Positions 28,801 through 43,800 are shown, counted from the stretch's first letter. The stretch: DNA of 64,000 nucleotides from Tubulanus polymorphus (GCF_964204645.1 NC_134033.1:8340231-8404230), one strand, 5' to 3'. Translations and numbers: made by a program. The notes: a model not told the origin generated them from the sequence alone.

Positions 28801-31800
28801 AGAATATATATTTCTAGTGGAACGGTTGGCCTACTCATGACTGAACCCCGTATAGGAAAGTTATGTGATCCATTTGATGAAGACACGAAACATCATGCTT
28901 GCATCCACTATCGGTGCTGAGTGACAAGTGGGTTCGAGTCCTGCAAGCTGCTTACAGTGTGCGGGCAACACTTCAAAGGCCGTCCCGTCGTGTGGTTAAA
29001 TGGACAATCCAATAGGGTTAAAGACCAAGGTCTGAACGACGTAAACAAACAATAAGACAAACAAGCAATCATCAGCCTGCCTCAGTGGTCCATCAACGCC
29101 GGCATCGCTCTCTGTTCGTACATTTTTCCGGTTGATCTACCTATTATGCAACAGTTCTGTTTTTGTTTTCATTGTTCAGCAATAGGGCCGAACAGTTCAT
29201 GCAAGAAACACCACAGTCAGTTGAGATTACCCTTACAGTTGTACGTTAAATACGAATCTTGTGTAGGCGAAATTTGTTGTATTTAAATGTGTTTTTGTAT
29301 ACGAATCTTGATTGATATAAATCTCTTGGCTGGGACATGATGGAAAACATCAGAATAAACTAGTTTCATGTTTAACCGAATCGCATTAATGAGGCTTAAC
29401 AATACAAATAGGGTAGGCTAAATTGTTTGGCAGAAAAATGAAATTCATTCAATTCTTAGTTTGTGGTCCTCCCAATCAACATCGTCATAGAACAATTTTC
29501 GGCAGATGTAAAGCATTAAACTACTTAATACACACTATTATCTACCAATGCTTCAAGGCCCATGGGCCGATCTTGTTCATTGAAATTTGTAATGGGTATA
29601 CCTATGTTCAGGAAAACAGATTGTTGAGCATTTCAAACCAAGCTCATAACATGGTCTATCATTATGGTGAATTTTAAGGTAATTGGTATTCTTAGCCCTT
29701 GGCCGGAGGCCATTTGTGCTTATGCTGTACCACTAGGCCATAGGGTGGTCTGCTGTTTATGTGTCAGGGTTCTTGTGAACATTCTATAGACCACAAATTT
29801 TGACCAATCGTCTTCAAATTCAAGTATATTGTGTATGATCAAAGAATCTCAAATGAGATTGATATTGGTGGTAATCGGATTCAAGATGGCTGATTGGCAG
29901 CCATCTTGGTTTCTAAAAATGCACATTTTAGCTATCAACTGATATGATATTCCATGTTTAGCATTCATTTTCAGGCAAGCTGTAGGCCAGCTGTAGGCTG
30001 AGCCTATTACTATACAAATGGAGCAAATTTAAATGACATGGTTTCCAGAGCAAAGGCTCTTTGACAGCGCAACTGAGCATATATTCATACAAATCATTCA
30101 TTAGAGTATTCTCCATTCTCCAAACCCTATGAAACTGAATTTTGAAAAAGGGCCTCATTAGAATTTATAGTTTTTAGTTGATTCGGCTTTTTGGGAGGAA
30201 TATTTCTATTTGCACTACTGATAATATCATTGACAATTATGCAAAGTTCGGAAAATATACCTTTTTCTCAAATCGGATGGATGACCTTGATATGCTAATT
30301 AGCCATGTGCTCAAAATGCAAATTCCATTCTGCAAAAAAATATCAAATCCAATTCAATTTTACATTATTGAACAAATTTTAAAAACATCAAATTAAATTT
30401 TGTTTTATTGAGAAAATTTCACAAAATTCAATTATATTCCTCATTCAAATCAATAAGACAAAGGGAAAAGATTTTGCCAACAGCTGACAGAACAGCTGAC
30501 AGGCTAGCCATAGTGCCCCTTTGGGCTCTTGTCCATTTTTGAATGCAAAATGGAATGGTCCATTATTCTGGTATGTTCACCAGCGATGTTAAATATTTAA
30601 GTTGTCATATGGTTTCTGCATTTCTAACCACTTCCCAAGTTGGCATGGTGTCCCTGGGCCCCTAGTTTCAGAAAGATCTAAATCAATGACAGGCTCTACA
30701 GTTTTCTGGTTTCTTTAAAGGAAGCTCTGACTACTTTATTCCAGGTGCACAAGGTTTATCCGGTTTACCTGGGGGCCCTGGTATGAAAGGCAACAGAGGT
30801 CCAGTCGGGCCACGAGGTCTAGATGGTGACAGCCCTGTTGATTGCCCGGATGGTCCTAGAGGTTTGCCTGGTATGGAAGGTGAAAAAGGTATCACAGGAG
30901 CAAGAGGTTTGAGTGGACTTCCAGGTCCACTTGGAATGAAAGGAGAAGCTGGGCCACAGGGTCCTGTTGGTAATCCAGGCGTGAAAGGTACCAAGGGTGA
31001 CCCTGGAATTTCAGGCTTACCAGGAGCGAAAGGTATGTTTATTTCAAAAATTATATATGAAAATGAAACACATATTATGGAGTCTATTATCTTTGAATAC
31101 AGGAGCTAAAGGCATTGGTGGTGTACATGGAAGAGATGGCTATCCTGGTGAGCCCGGACCACGTGGTTTCAAGGGTGAACCTGGACAGACTGGTGTGGGT
31201 GGTTTACCAGGATATGGGCCAAAAGGAGACAAGGGAGAAGTTGGTCTCAACGGCAAGAAGGGACTGGATGGTCTAAACGGACCAAAAGGAGAACCAGGAC
31301 GTCCTGGTTTGGATGGACGTCCCGGTGAGAAGGGAGCTTCAGGAAGAACAGTAGCTGCTGGACCAAAAGGAGAAATGGGTGAACCTGGTTTAATTGGAAA
31401 CAGAGGTGAATTTTCTTTTCATTTGTCAATGTTGATCATTTATTGTGCCTTATTACCTATGATTCAACACTTTTGTATATTTAGGCTTGCCTGGAATTCC
31501 TGGACTGCCAGGTTTGCCTGGGGATCAAGGACTTGCTGGATCAAAGGGTGAACGAGGATCACCAGGTCTTCCCGGTTTGCCTGGAATTAAAGGGCCAGCA
31601 GGCGCTGCTGGATTACCAGGTAATGAACAGAAAATCTCTGATTGTGGGCATAAAGGTACATGGAATACAATTTTCCAGGGTCTTTTATAGTAGTAAATTT
31701 TCATGAAGGAAATTGAAAAATGAAAAAATTGGGTCAGTTATTTTATATTGTGGCTTGTTAGTTGACTGAGACTATCTACAAACAGTAAACAACTGATGGA

Positions 31801-34800
31801 AGTGACTGTTTAAATCATCTTCTATCATATTCTATTTGTACACAGGTACTTACAACTAGGGCCACTTACGTAACTATTTTTATGAATGTGTGTCTTTTTT
31901 GTCGCCTTGCAAAACGTCACCATTATGAAACCTAAACAATGTTAACTATTCAGCGTCATTTTACAAAGGACAACAGTAAATCGATGTGCAAAACGTCACA
32001 GGTCTGTGTGTACACATACAAGCTTTTAGGCAAAATATTATTGACAAAGATGTAGAATGTCTTCCTGTGATTATATAATGAGCCCTATTTGAATGTCGAA
32101 ATAATATATTGCATTGAATATCATGAGAAGACGTATTGTTATAGTAATGGATGTATGATTATATCAGAAGTGGCAGGCATAAATAGAAATGATAAGTAAA
32201 TCGGATTATTCGGTCAAAATGGCGGAAGTATACACGACGCAGAAGTCTGATATAAAAGTAAGACCCTTACATGGGAATGCTGATGGAATGAGGAAGCTAT
32301 CTACGATCTATGTAGGGCCAGCGTGAATTTTATCGGCGGCTACAAGCGGTCAATATAAAGATTTGTAAACATATAATTCCAATATTCAAATGTTTTAGAC
32401 AATATGTTCGATATTAGGGGTATGCAGGTTTCATAAGAACGATCCCGATTAGCAATTTATAATAGCATAGCTGTCGTATACGGCTCCGCGTCCTCTGATG
32501 GCATGTGTATCAGGTGTCAATGTAACAAGCAGTTATGCACAGGCACTCGCTGATGGGCTTGGGATACAGTTCCTGGGGTTTTTGATAGTGTATCTGTGTT
32601 TTGAGCGGTTATTCTGCAATAAATCAGAGAAAAAACGTCTTGACACCGATACGTTTAAAAAGATAATGGCTGCTGGCTCCACACACGGCGACATCACAAA
32701 ATACTTACAAACTTTGTTTTTCAATCCAAAATTACAACTTTTTTTAAGCTCCGCTGTGACCGTAGGCTAATGGGTAGGGGGCCGTCGTCGTCAGTCCGTT
32801 CGTTCGTTTGTTCGTTTGTTTGTGCGTCTGTCAACTTTTTCTTCAAATCACTACTAGTCCTACAGTTTTGATAATCAGATCAATTCCAAATTTTTTGGGA
32901 TTCGTCCACCACGGGGTGCCCCTGGGGGTGGCGTTTCTATTTCTTAAAATTGCTATTAGTCCTACAGTTTTAATCAGATCTAGTCCAAATTTGGTATGAA
33001 TGTTCTATGTTCCAATACCTACTAAGTACAGAGCCCTTTTTGGATTTGGCCAAAAGGGGGCACCCTTGGTATGCAGCTTCTATTTCATCAAATCACACAG
33101 CGGAGCTATATAAGCCGATAGGCTCCTTGTTTTATATGGCACTTACTTGTGATATTGCAGTTATATATCCTATTATTCCATCCGACTGAGTGACACTTTG
33201 TTTCAATTTGTCAAACGTCTTTAGTACCGGTACCTTTGCTTTTATATTACCGAAGCAAAGGTTAGTACAATTTGCCTTATCATATGAAAACTGATTGAAA
33301 ATATCCCGACCTATAATTTGTAATACGTATTCAAATGTAGATAACCCATTATTAACAATTTTCAATAAAAAAATCAAACCACTATTTACAGCCGAAGACC
33401 TGTATCACCTACACAATCGCCAAATCTCATAATTCCCCAAATTTCTTAAAACTTCGATTTCACATTAACTTATCCCTAAAATTCGGCATTTTTTACACAG
33501 GCTTAGTTTATTAGCATTGCTTGACGTCTATGACGTCATGCCAATGCTAGTCAAATGGATCGAAAATAGTAGTACGAAAAAATAGCGCAGACTCCTCTCA
33601 TTTTCATAGTAACTTAAAATTGTCACTCCGTTCACGTAAAACATTAGAAACAGCCGAAAATGACTAAAAAAAATGTTTCAATTATTCCCCACAACATAGC
33701 GTCACCAGATTTCTGATTTAATGGTCCAAAAAGTTATTCGATCGCATTTTTCTCGGTCATTATCTGGTAGATGAGAGCGGGTTAAACAATCGCGTAGCGA
33801 TATGTCCGCATTGACATTGGCAGTAAAGAATGGGGAACAGCCTCTTCTGAATAAAAAAACATGAATTATGTACATCCGGTTTATAGATATCACAGTGTTT
33901 GGATATCACTGTTATTCCAACTATCAGTATCCATAGGATTATTTGGGATTAATTCGCAGCGTCAGAATAGTATTTCTAGAGCAGTGGAATGGCAGCCTAC
34001 TCGTGACTGAAACCCGTATGTGATCGTGCGGGAACGCCTTTACTAAAGTTAAAACCATTTCATGATGACATGAAACATCGAACGGTAAACGGTAGGCTAC
34101 CACCATGATACGATATCACCAATAAAGATAGATCATTTTATTCAATTTTACCAGAGTTGTTTATTGGAGGAAAATATCATTGTTAAGTACGCCGAGAACA
34201 ACCATGTTGTATTATCAATCAGTTGACTGACATTGTAAAATTCGATTCGGCTATATTCTAATATAAGTTTTCTTTTTAGGACGCCCTAGCCGCCTGCTGC
34301 GCACTCCTAAGGCGGTGGCACCGTCTTACGCACTCGGCAGAGATTCCCTTTGTAATGCGCGCCAGGAAAAAATACCTTTTATTATCTTTTCCATGCGTTA
34401 AACAACAGTGATTGAATTTACGCGTTGTTTGTCGTAAATTGCAATATTGCGATGGTTATTTGCCACTGCTGTAGTATTTTTGGAATCGAATCGAGTGGCC
34501 TCGGTAGCTCAGTGAGATAAGGCGCGATGCTGTTGAATCCACTATCAATGCTGAGTTACAAGTGGGTTCGAGTCCTGCTGGCTGCGAACAGTTTGCAGGC
34601 AACACTTCAAAGGCCGTACCGTCGTGAGGTTAAATGAACAATCCAATAGGAATAGTCTTGGGAAACCAAGATCCAAACGACGTACGTAAAGCCAAACAAA
34701 CAAAAAGACAAACAAACAATCATCAGCCGGCCTCAGTGACATCAACGCCGGCATCGCTCTCTGCGACGTTTTGCATGCGTACATGCATCAGAGCTTGGAG

Positions 34801-37800
34801 CTCTAAGATCAGAGGGTCTTGCAATTGCATTCAGAAAAATCGTTCTGTTTTTGTTTTCATTATTCAGTGGGGCCTAACAGTTCATGCGTAAAAATGGGTT
34901 TTTGTATCCAAATCTTGATTGATATAAATATCTTGGCTGGGACATGATGGAAAACATCAGAATAAACTAGTTTTGTCTTTTTAACAGAATCGCATTAATG
35001 AGGTTTAACAGTACAAATAGCCTAGGCTAAATCGTTCGGCAGAAAATAAATTCATTTTCAGGAATAAAATCGTACTAGACAAATAGACCTTTACCCTGCG
35101 GTCCTCCCAATCAACATCGTCATAGAAGATTTGCCGGCAGATGTAAAACATTATAACCACTTAATACCGCAGTATAATCTACCAATGCTTCAAGGCCCAT
35201 GGGCCTCTTGTTTAAATTAATTTTCGTGTTCTATTTGTATCAACTCAGTTTTGATTACTTTAGAAACTGTTATATTTGGTAGTAAATTTTGCCCTAAGAA
35301 TGGGTTCAAAGTGGCAGTAATCATAGAGTAATGAACTCTGTGTCAAGCAATGATATCACATATATTTAGGGCCTGGGAAATGACTTACCTATGTATGAAT
35401 TAGTGTGAGATCTGGGCCCTGCCCATGTCTATCAAAAATGATAAATCTGTCCTCCTCCCTGGGTAATGGACATGACTCCAAGCTGATAACAATAACGGAA
35501 AGAGTATTTCAGAGCCAATATCCACAAAGATCATATCAGTGAGGTAGAAGAGCCACACTCCAATGTGGAGAAAGATATTAAGTTAAAAAGGTGTGGTCAC
35601 CTTGTGTGATCATCTTACGATGATATCTAGTGAGTTAGAAACTTTGTGTATTTTTATAAGATTCAGCGCAACTGAATCTATTAGTAAAAAACGGAGTGTT
35701 GAATTTGTGTTGACTGCTATCTTCGAGTATGAAATGATTCACAGGCTAAGGCTGCATTAAGTTGGCTGTAATAATGGCAGCTAAGTGGCAACTGCTTTTG
35801 AAGCTAATGATGAAGCCTAAATGGGGTAAATTGGCAATTTTATGCCGTTTTTGGGGAGTTTTAGTGATGTTGTGTGATGTCATCTTGATCTACTAATGTA
35901 AACACAACATGAACGGATTTATACAATATTTGGTGTCGAATTTACAAGTAGGCTTTTTATACATTACTGATACAACATATAAAATTCTTCAATAAGAAAA
36001 CTACAAAAGAAGAAATAAAATTGATGAGGATTTTTCATTTTTCTTGTACTGTGCTGAAAATTCCATGTTGATGTGCGGCGTAGTTTGCAGTATTTACTAA
36101 GAGCTGTGATAATAGCTCACCAAAGCTCACCAAAATCAACGAAGCCGTTAATCTTTAGATAAAGGATTTTCTGTTAATAAAAAAAAGATTTGTTTGAAAA
36201 TATTTGAACTAAAATTGATAATACATACGCCTGGGGTCATCACTACTGCTTGGTAACAGGATAAGCGTGATCCGCGCGCTTTTTCATAAGGCCTACATTG
36301 CAAGTAGAATGATATGAATGTCCGCTTCTGCGAATAGATATCGCTCAAACGTACATATTGTTCATATCGAACTGATCTACTGTAGTTTGAGAATAGATAG
36401 AGAATTCATTTGTATGTCGAAATTGTTGAAAGAAATCTTTCTAGTTTCTAGTAAAACGTTATAAACTTTGTAATCAGTTCATTTCTATAAGTGGTGGGTC
36501 TGATATGGTAAAATTTCATCGATCATGGTTTGAAAAAGTAATGAACAGGGTAGATAGGTGGCCAGCTGAGTCAACTTTTAAGCTCGGCAAAGAGTGGAGA
36601 GACAAGGTATCAATTTTTTAGCTTTGGCTTTGAATCCTGAAAATCCTGACCGAGTTTGTATGGAACTTAGAACACTTTCTCATCTCCCGATACAGCTAGA
36701 TTTGATTTCAGCTTCAGCAACAAAAATATAAATATGACATCTGAGATGCTTTTGATTTAACGAAACCTTATAATTTATTAGGAGGCTTATGATTTATAAT
36801 GATTATATGTATTTCATTTCAAAATCTATTAGGCCTACTTAAAATGGATTACGTATTTACCTTCTCTTCCTTGTATGAATAACTGTTTGTCATTTAAAAT
36901 CTAATTACCTTGTACTTTTGTAACATGCATTTCCTTCTATGTCAAGTATAAGCTGATAGAGCACCTTATTAAACCGATGTATGGTCTAGTATGGTGGATA
37001 TGATTAACTCCTTCAATTCACTAACTTCTGCGCTGAATCTAACAGTGCCCATGGGCACCTTGTTTTAATTCTTGAGCAATGAAATTCATTTTTGGTTAAC
37101 CTTTGTTAGCGGTAATTGAGTTGGTATTGAGCCAATTATGTAAAATCGTGGTATGGTACAGCTTAGAATTAAATTAACATCGTTAACGTTAATGTTCCGT
37201 TTCTTTTACGTTTAAAACGGAAATTGATTGGCGTTTTGGAACGAAATTAAACGCATACCATACATCGTTGTATCGGTTTTAAAACGTGTTCAAATGGCAT
37301 GTACAACGCTTTTCAATTGGAACGATAAACAAGAACGCGACGCGTTCAACACACAAACGATGCGCAATTTTTGTAAGTTAATTCTAAGATGTACCGTATG
37401 TTTTTATGTGAGCATTTGTTTCATTGGTTCTTGGCCTAAACGATATATAAACTGATGCGATTGAAGATACGCGAAACTTCCATCGATGACATGGTCAAAT
37501 TCGTTAAAATTCTTCGAAAAACTGTTTTCTTAGCTTAAAATTCTTAGCTTTTGCATATAAAATTGCAATGACTTTGATTGACCTCTACTAGCGAATGTGA
37601 TTGGCGGTTTTTGGGATATTTTTTGGGATATACGGGGTACTAAAGCCATAAAATTGCGAACGTTTCATTGGCCTAGGTACCGTACACGTGCAAATTCCAA
37701 ATGCTCATTGCTTGTGAGAATATATTTATTTCACATATTCAGCCAACCTCTGATTGGTGATATCATAAGAATTTCATTTAAATATTTTTCATATCGTGAA

Positions 37801-40800
37801 AAATATTTTTTCAAAATGAAATAGTTTCCCTACCTACGTGTACCCTACCAAATTTTGAACATGGACCGTAAACAAATTTGGCCTTATTTGACCACAAAAT
37901 TATAAAGTACAATATAGAATAGAACTAAGAACTCAAGAATTAAAATAATTTTTCATAAGCAATGCCCTTTCTCCAAACAAGCTCCAGTATGCAGTTTTCA
38001 AGGTAAAACCACTTTGCATATGGACAATTTATTAATCTTTTACATTCTGTATGTACATATAGTTGGTTTTAAAAATATTGCTCTTCCACACCCTTTCATC
38101 TCAGAGTCTGAACTATGTCAATGGCATAGAGTATTAACATATAGAATAAAATAGCCAAATCATATTCTTAGTACTAGGTTATGGTTTCACAAATCAAAAA
38201 CCAAAAAGATTAATATAAATTTGATTGAAAAATATTATTGCAGGTTTTGATGGTGCAGCTGGAAATCCAGGAATGAAGGGTGCAAAAGGTTCAGCTGGTC
38301 TTCCTGGATTTGATGGCTTGTCTGGTGAAAAAGGTCTACCTGGACTTGCTGGTGTGGACGGTCCTAAAGGGCAAAAAGGTAGTTCCATTCTTTTTTAGCT
38401 TTGGTGATGTAATCACCTAAGAAACTAATATGACCGCTAAAACGTTTCACCCAAAAAAAAAACAATAAAAAAGAAGTCTGAACCTATACCTATCTACTGT
38501 GTATCTACTACTATAAAACAGGAAATCATTTCACAATGTCTTTTCTTCCCTCTTGTTACCGATCTCACAATCTTGCGAGCATTGGATATATATTACCTAT
38601 GCTGAAAATGTTTTCATCATTTGAAAGGTCATTGTAATCCCTACCAAACATTCAATCACTATATCAAAAGCTATATCTCTTTGTATTTGGAAGTGTAACG
38701 ATTTGAAAATGACTCCTATTCATACTGCAATTATGAGAAATTAATCAGGGTCTGAGTGGTACAGTGTTGAAAATCAACCTGGTAACAAAAGGGGTGATGG
38801 ACATTTTATAAATTCAATAAATGATATTTCAAAGCAAAATAAAATCTGTGCTTATGTAAAGTGCAAGTAAATTGTGTGCCAAGTGTGCCAAGTAAATTGA
38901 TATTCGGATGACCACACCACTGGTACCTTGTTTTCAATCATCGTGCCTAATATTGTAACTTTCTAAACTATCATTAAGCCATCGCTCTCACTGAAATTTA
39001 AGTCATCATCGAGTAACACACTCTTGATGTATTAATATTCAAATTGCTAGGATTAAATCTTGAAGTGGCAGATCTATAAATTTAATTCATTGTTATTTAC
39101 CATTATCAAATTCAATTTGATTTTACGAATCAAACAAAGCAAATTTAATTCAATTTTACTAAGCGTGAATCGCAGGAAACGATCCACCTGAAGTATTTGT
39201 TACTGCCACATGCACTGTCAGTGTTAGTTGAAAAATGCAAGAAAAATTTAGGTTCCTCTCTCAAAATCTTATTCCAGATCAATCAATAATCCAAAGAGCA
39301 CTAATTGTTACATAAATTTTCTTCAATTAAGATAAAATCAGTACCGAAGCTTCAAAAATTTCAAGAAAGCAAATGAAAATTCAGTTAACATTTGTTTGGA
39401 ATTATAGGTGAAAGAGGTTTTAAAGGTGACCGCGGTATCCGAGGGTTACCTGGGGCTATCGAAGCTAAGATTGCTGAGAAAGGTGAACAAGGTGAAAAAG
39501 GAGACCGAGGTTTAGATGGATTGCCAGGCAAAAATGGAATTCCGGGACTCTCTGGTCAAAAAGGTGAACCGGGAAAACGAGGTGACCCTGGACTCCCCGG
39601 TCTACCTGGACCTGATGGACCTCCTGGCGAGTCTGGACCCCAAGGTTTTCCTGGCATCGATGGATTACCAGGTATTGTGTCTAAACATGTGTACTAACAA
39701 AATTCCTCCTAACTGGTTAACATTCCCAGTAATGTCAAAGCTAAATTCTATTTTTTGTTTAAATTGCATCATCAAAACTCAGAACAGCCTTTTCTATTAT
39801 TATAATTAGGTACACCTGGGCCGAAAGGTCAGATTGGTCCTATTGGTATACCTGGAAGTGCTATTCCATCTGGATTCTTGTTAGTTCGACACAGTCAAAC
39901 TACAGAAATACCTAAATGCCCAACCGGTCAGACAAAGATGTGGGATGGATACAGTTTGCTGTACATTGAAGGAAATGAAAGAGCTCATAACCAAGATTTG
40001 GGTACGTTTGCTTTTGCTGGGTTTGTCAAAGAGTTTCATATGGCAAAATTATTCACTTTTCGAATATCGAACATTATCAAACATTTTATCGAAAATTTTC
40101 CTCAGACAGCATAATTCAGTAACCATCACTCCATTTCAACTTTTGTCATTCATTAGCCCACTTGGGACTTTAGTCCGAGCGGGCTATTGCGTTCACTTTT
40201 CGTCCGTCGTCCGTCCGTCCGTCCATAGACGGAATCCAATTATTTTGGGCAGTTTTGAAGACGCTTCAATATAATGTCTTGATATTTTGGTTACACATGT
40301 ATCTACCCTAGACACATCTTGAGCCCAAAAACTGGCCCTGACAAATCAAGATGGCCGACTGGCAGCAATTTGATATATATTTGAATCCCCCAAGGGCCCA
40401 TCAGCGTAGGAAAAACAGGGTCGATCGGACTCAAGATGGCTGTCCTGTGACCCTTTTTGTGCCCAAAAATGTCAATTTTGGCCTGAATATCGAGTCCTGT
40501 AGCTTCCAACCGGTTTGCCATTTCTCAGTGCAATTTGTGATTGGTATTCTTTGGCAAGGGATGTTTTATTACCGAGATTTTTTTATCAGTCATTTATGGC
40601 ACAATTGGTGGCCATCTTGGTGTCATCAGTACTCATTCGTAGGTGGGAAAAAGTTTTTTCCACATATTGATACCTAAGCATATTGTGTTACCACAATCAA
40701 TTGGAAAGTTGTATCTTATAACATGTCCTATGACTGTGGTGAGTTTCTAGGTCATTGGGTAATTAGTTTTTGTATATTGCCACCAGGGGGCGTTGAATAA

Positions 40801-43800
40801 TATAATAACTAATAGTATTTCTATATTATATTTGTACCTATGCATATTTTGTTACCACAATCGATTGCAAAGTTGTAGCTCATGACATCGTCTATGATTG
40901 TGGTGAGTTTAAAGGACATGGGTTATTCTGTATGGTCACCAGGGGGCGTTGAATAGTAGAATAACTTAGTATTTCCTTTTTATATTGGTACCTAGGCAAA
41001 TTTTGATATTTTTTAATAAATTTGAAAAATTTTCCTCAAATCAGGGAAATATTTGGGAAATTCATTTACATTTCACGTATTGCATTTGCCAAGGGCAACT
41101 TTCTTCAGCAATTTCCCTTGAGAATCACCTTTATCAACCAGTCACTAAGAAAATCTTTACTGTAGCATGATAGTATCTGTTCATTTCCATTTGGAAAAAT
41201 TGAAAAATCTCCCATTAGATACTGGGAAATTATCACTATTACTATTAGATATTGGGAAAAACTTTACGAGAATTAGCAAGAATTTCCGCCCATGCCTTCA
41301 TTGGAATATGATTTAAAGATATTCGCATGAGCAGTACCATCTGCTCGCATGAGCAAGAATAATGTGTGCATGAGCAGTTTGCAAAAACGCAAAAGAGTGC
41401 ATGCACAACTTTATGAGCAACTTACAGAAAGTGGGTGTATTTTATAGCTCGAAGTTGGCATTGAGTCAATGATGTAAAAATGGTTGAATTTATAATAAAT
41501 TTTTAAGTGTTACCTGAAAAATACTAAGCAGCAAACTATTGTTTCACTGGGCATATAAGTCGAGGTCGATAATTTAGTGGTAACGATCTATTTACATTTT
41601 GGACATGGACCATAAAGAAATATATTTTTGGCCTTTTTTTGGAATACAAAATAATTCATTGAAAAAGATAAGATACAAGATAAAATAGAACTTTGAACGC
41701 TAGAATTGAAAATATTATTCATAGGCAATGAATGTCCTTGCCAAACAAGCTCCAGTTTCAAGGGGCAATTAATTGAGGTTTTCAAGGGAAATTTTCAAGA
41801 CTCTTTTGATCAATAATCTTGGTCTTTTACATATATTTGTATCCCCCAAGGACTAAACCGCATGACATGGCCCCACAGAACAGGGAAATTGGGACAAACT
41901 TGAGAATTTTGAAATAATAATTCCCAGTTTGGAAATATTTGGGAATTTGAAAAAATTATAAAACTATAAACACACTCGTTAGTAGGTTCAAAAGAGATAT
42001 TTTTAACCAATATTGATACAAAATAGATACTTATACAAAATACTATCCTAATTCATACACCTCTGCATGATTTAAATTCATCTTAATTTTTCATCAACTC
42101 ATCCCTCTTCATTTGTTCTTTTCTTTAATTTTTTCTTTGTGTTCAAGGTGTCTGAACATCCTTTTGGATATACAGCCTTTATGGCTCTGTTCAGGCTCCT
42201 GTCACCTCATTGTTTGTAATTTACTATTGTTATTATTAATCTTGTACTTATTGATGGTGACAAATAAACTACTATACTAACTTTCTTCAGCAATTTCCCT
42301 TGAGAATCACCTTTATCAACCAGTCACCAAGAAAATGTTTACTGTAGCATGATAGTATCTGTTCATTTCCATTTGGAAAAATTATAAATCTCCCATTAGA
42401 TACTGGGAAATTATTACTATTACTATCAGATATTGGGAAATACCTGGGAATTTTTATTTGGTGTTACTGTGGGAATCATGGCATGAGAAAAATTTGGTCA
42501 ACTGGACACAAGATGGCCATCCTGTGATCTTTATTGTGCCCAAAAATGTCACTTTTGGCCCGAATTGAGTTTCAAGGTTATTGGTTTTTGTATATGTCAC
42601 CAGGGGGATTTAATAGTACAATAACTAAGTATTTCCACATTATATTGGTACAGTACCTAAGCATGTTTTGTTACAACAATCAACTGCAAAATTGTAGCTC
42701 ATGACATGTTCTGTAATTGTGGTCAGTTTCAAGGTCATGGGTTTATATAGGGTTAATTGTAGAATAACTAATTAACGTGTGTCTATGATTATGGTAAGTT
42801 TCAAAGTCATTGATTTTAGTAATATGGTCACCTGGGGGCAATGAAAATATTGAATTGTTTGATTGTTGAGCATTTGAAACCACATCCCAATCGGGCATGG
42901 TATCCCTGGACCCCTAGTTTACATCTGGTTGTTAACTGTAAAATTGTTATATAGTGCTTGCGTAATTTTGTATCATCTCATTGTAAATATCTACCTTTCA
43001 GGTTTTGCTGGAAGTTGTTTACAAAGATTCAGTACCATGCCATTCGTATTCTGTAATTTCAACAATGTCTGCAACTACGCCAGTCGCAATGACAAATCAT
43101 ACTGGTTGTCAACAAGTGCAGCGATACCTATGATGCCCGTACTCGAGAACGAGATCGCTCCGTTTATTAGCCGCTGTGTTGTCTGCGACTCACCATCAAA
43201 TATAATCGCAATTCACAGTCAGACGACTCAAATACCACAGTGTCCACGTGGCTGGACCGGCCTCTGGATTGGTTATAGCTTCGCCATGGTGAGAATATTA
43301 TTTTAAGTTTATTGATTGAGGGATATTAATGTTGTTAAGAGCGTCTCAAAAGCTTAGTAGAATAAAAACCCCAATCCTGGTAACAGGGTAGGGTAGACTT
43401 AAGTAACATGGTTAATAGATTAATTCTTGAGTCAAAGGTTCTATAAAAGACTGAAACATGTTCCAGGAAGTTAATTTATATGCAATAATCTGAAAAGGCT
43501 CGAGTAGCCAAGTACCATACTATATACCAGTGAAAACAGTTTCAGGGCTGTTTTGACAATCATTGATGGTTGGCAACTCAACTTGCACCAATCAAAAAAT
43601 GTAGGGCCCAGGATGTTTAAGTTGGGAATTGTATAATATTTGATGGACATTGGGAATTTCAATTTGTCATCCTGTAGTATAGCTAATTTTAGTTGGTATG
43701 ATATGACGAAATATTAATTTCACTAAAGATATATATTTTTCCAATATAGCACACAGCTGCTGGTGCAGAAGGTGGTGGACAGTCACTGGCTAGTCCTGGT

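Larger units (their letters stand above)
23897..30744 (+). other. COL4A1: 6.8-kb intron, repeat-dense
   Basis: Holds a piggyBac remnant (24,482-25,470), partial copies of repeat D (about 25,500-26,150 and 27,690-27,940), a (GATT)n tract with a possible retroposon 3' end (26,155-26,300), CACCAGGGGGCGTTGAAT blocks, a CGCGCAACTGATC cluster (28,300-28,520), repeat A copy 2 (28,540-29,570) and repeat D copy 2 (29,770-30,535). No exon found. Confidence 0.6.
31620..38243 (+). other. COL4A1: 6.6-kb intron, repeat-dense
   Basis: Contains the AGCTCCGCTG short-TIR repeat copy 2 (32,747-33,107), repeat A copy 3 (33,675-35,215) with its SINE, and repeat B copy 2 (about 37,060-38,030). The 31,700-32,740 and 35,220-37,030 stretches hold no recognisable gene or element. 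Confidence 0.55.
40002..43001 (+). other. COL4A1: 3.0-kb intron of repeat D fragments
   Basis: From 40,155 (CCCACTTGGGACTTTAGTCC, then a (GTCC)n tract) it is built of repeat D relatives with repeated CACCAGGGGGCGTTGAATA blocks. A direct repeat of about 150 bp (41,098 and 42,282) surrounds a unit that includes a repeat B end and an AATAAA-containing retroposon-like 3' end (42,150-42,275). No exon found. Confidence 0.55.

Noticed and set aside
34496-34585. A tRNA gene from the good A and B boxes
   Set aside because: No complete cloverleaf closes, the sequence continues as a shared SINE body and A-rich tail, and two relatives occur at 28,893 and 45,963.
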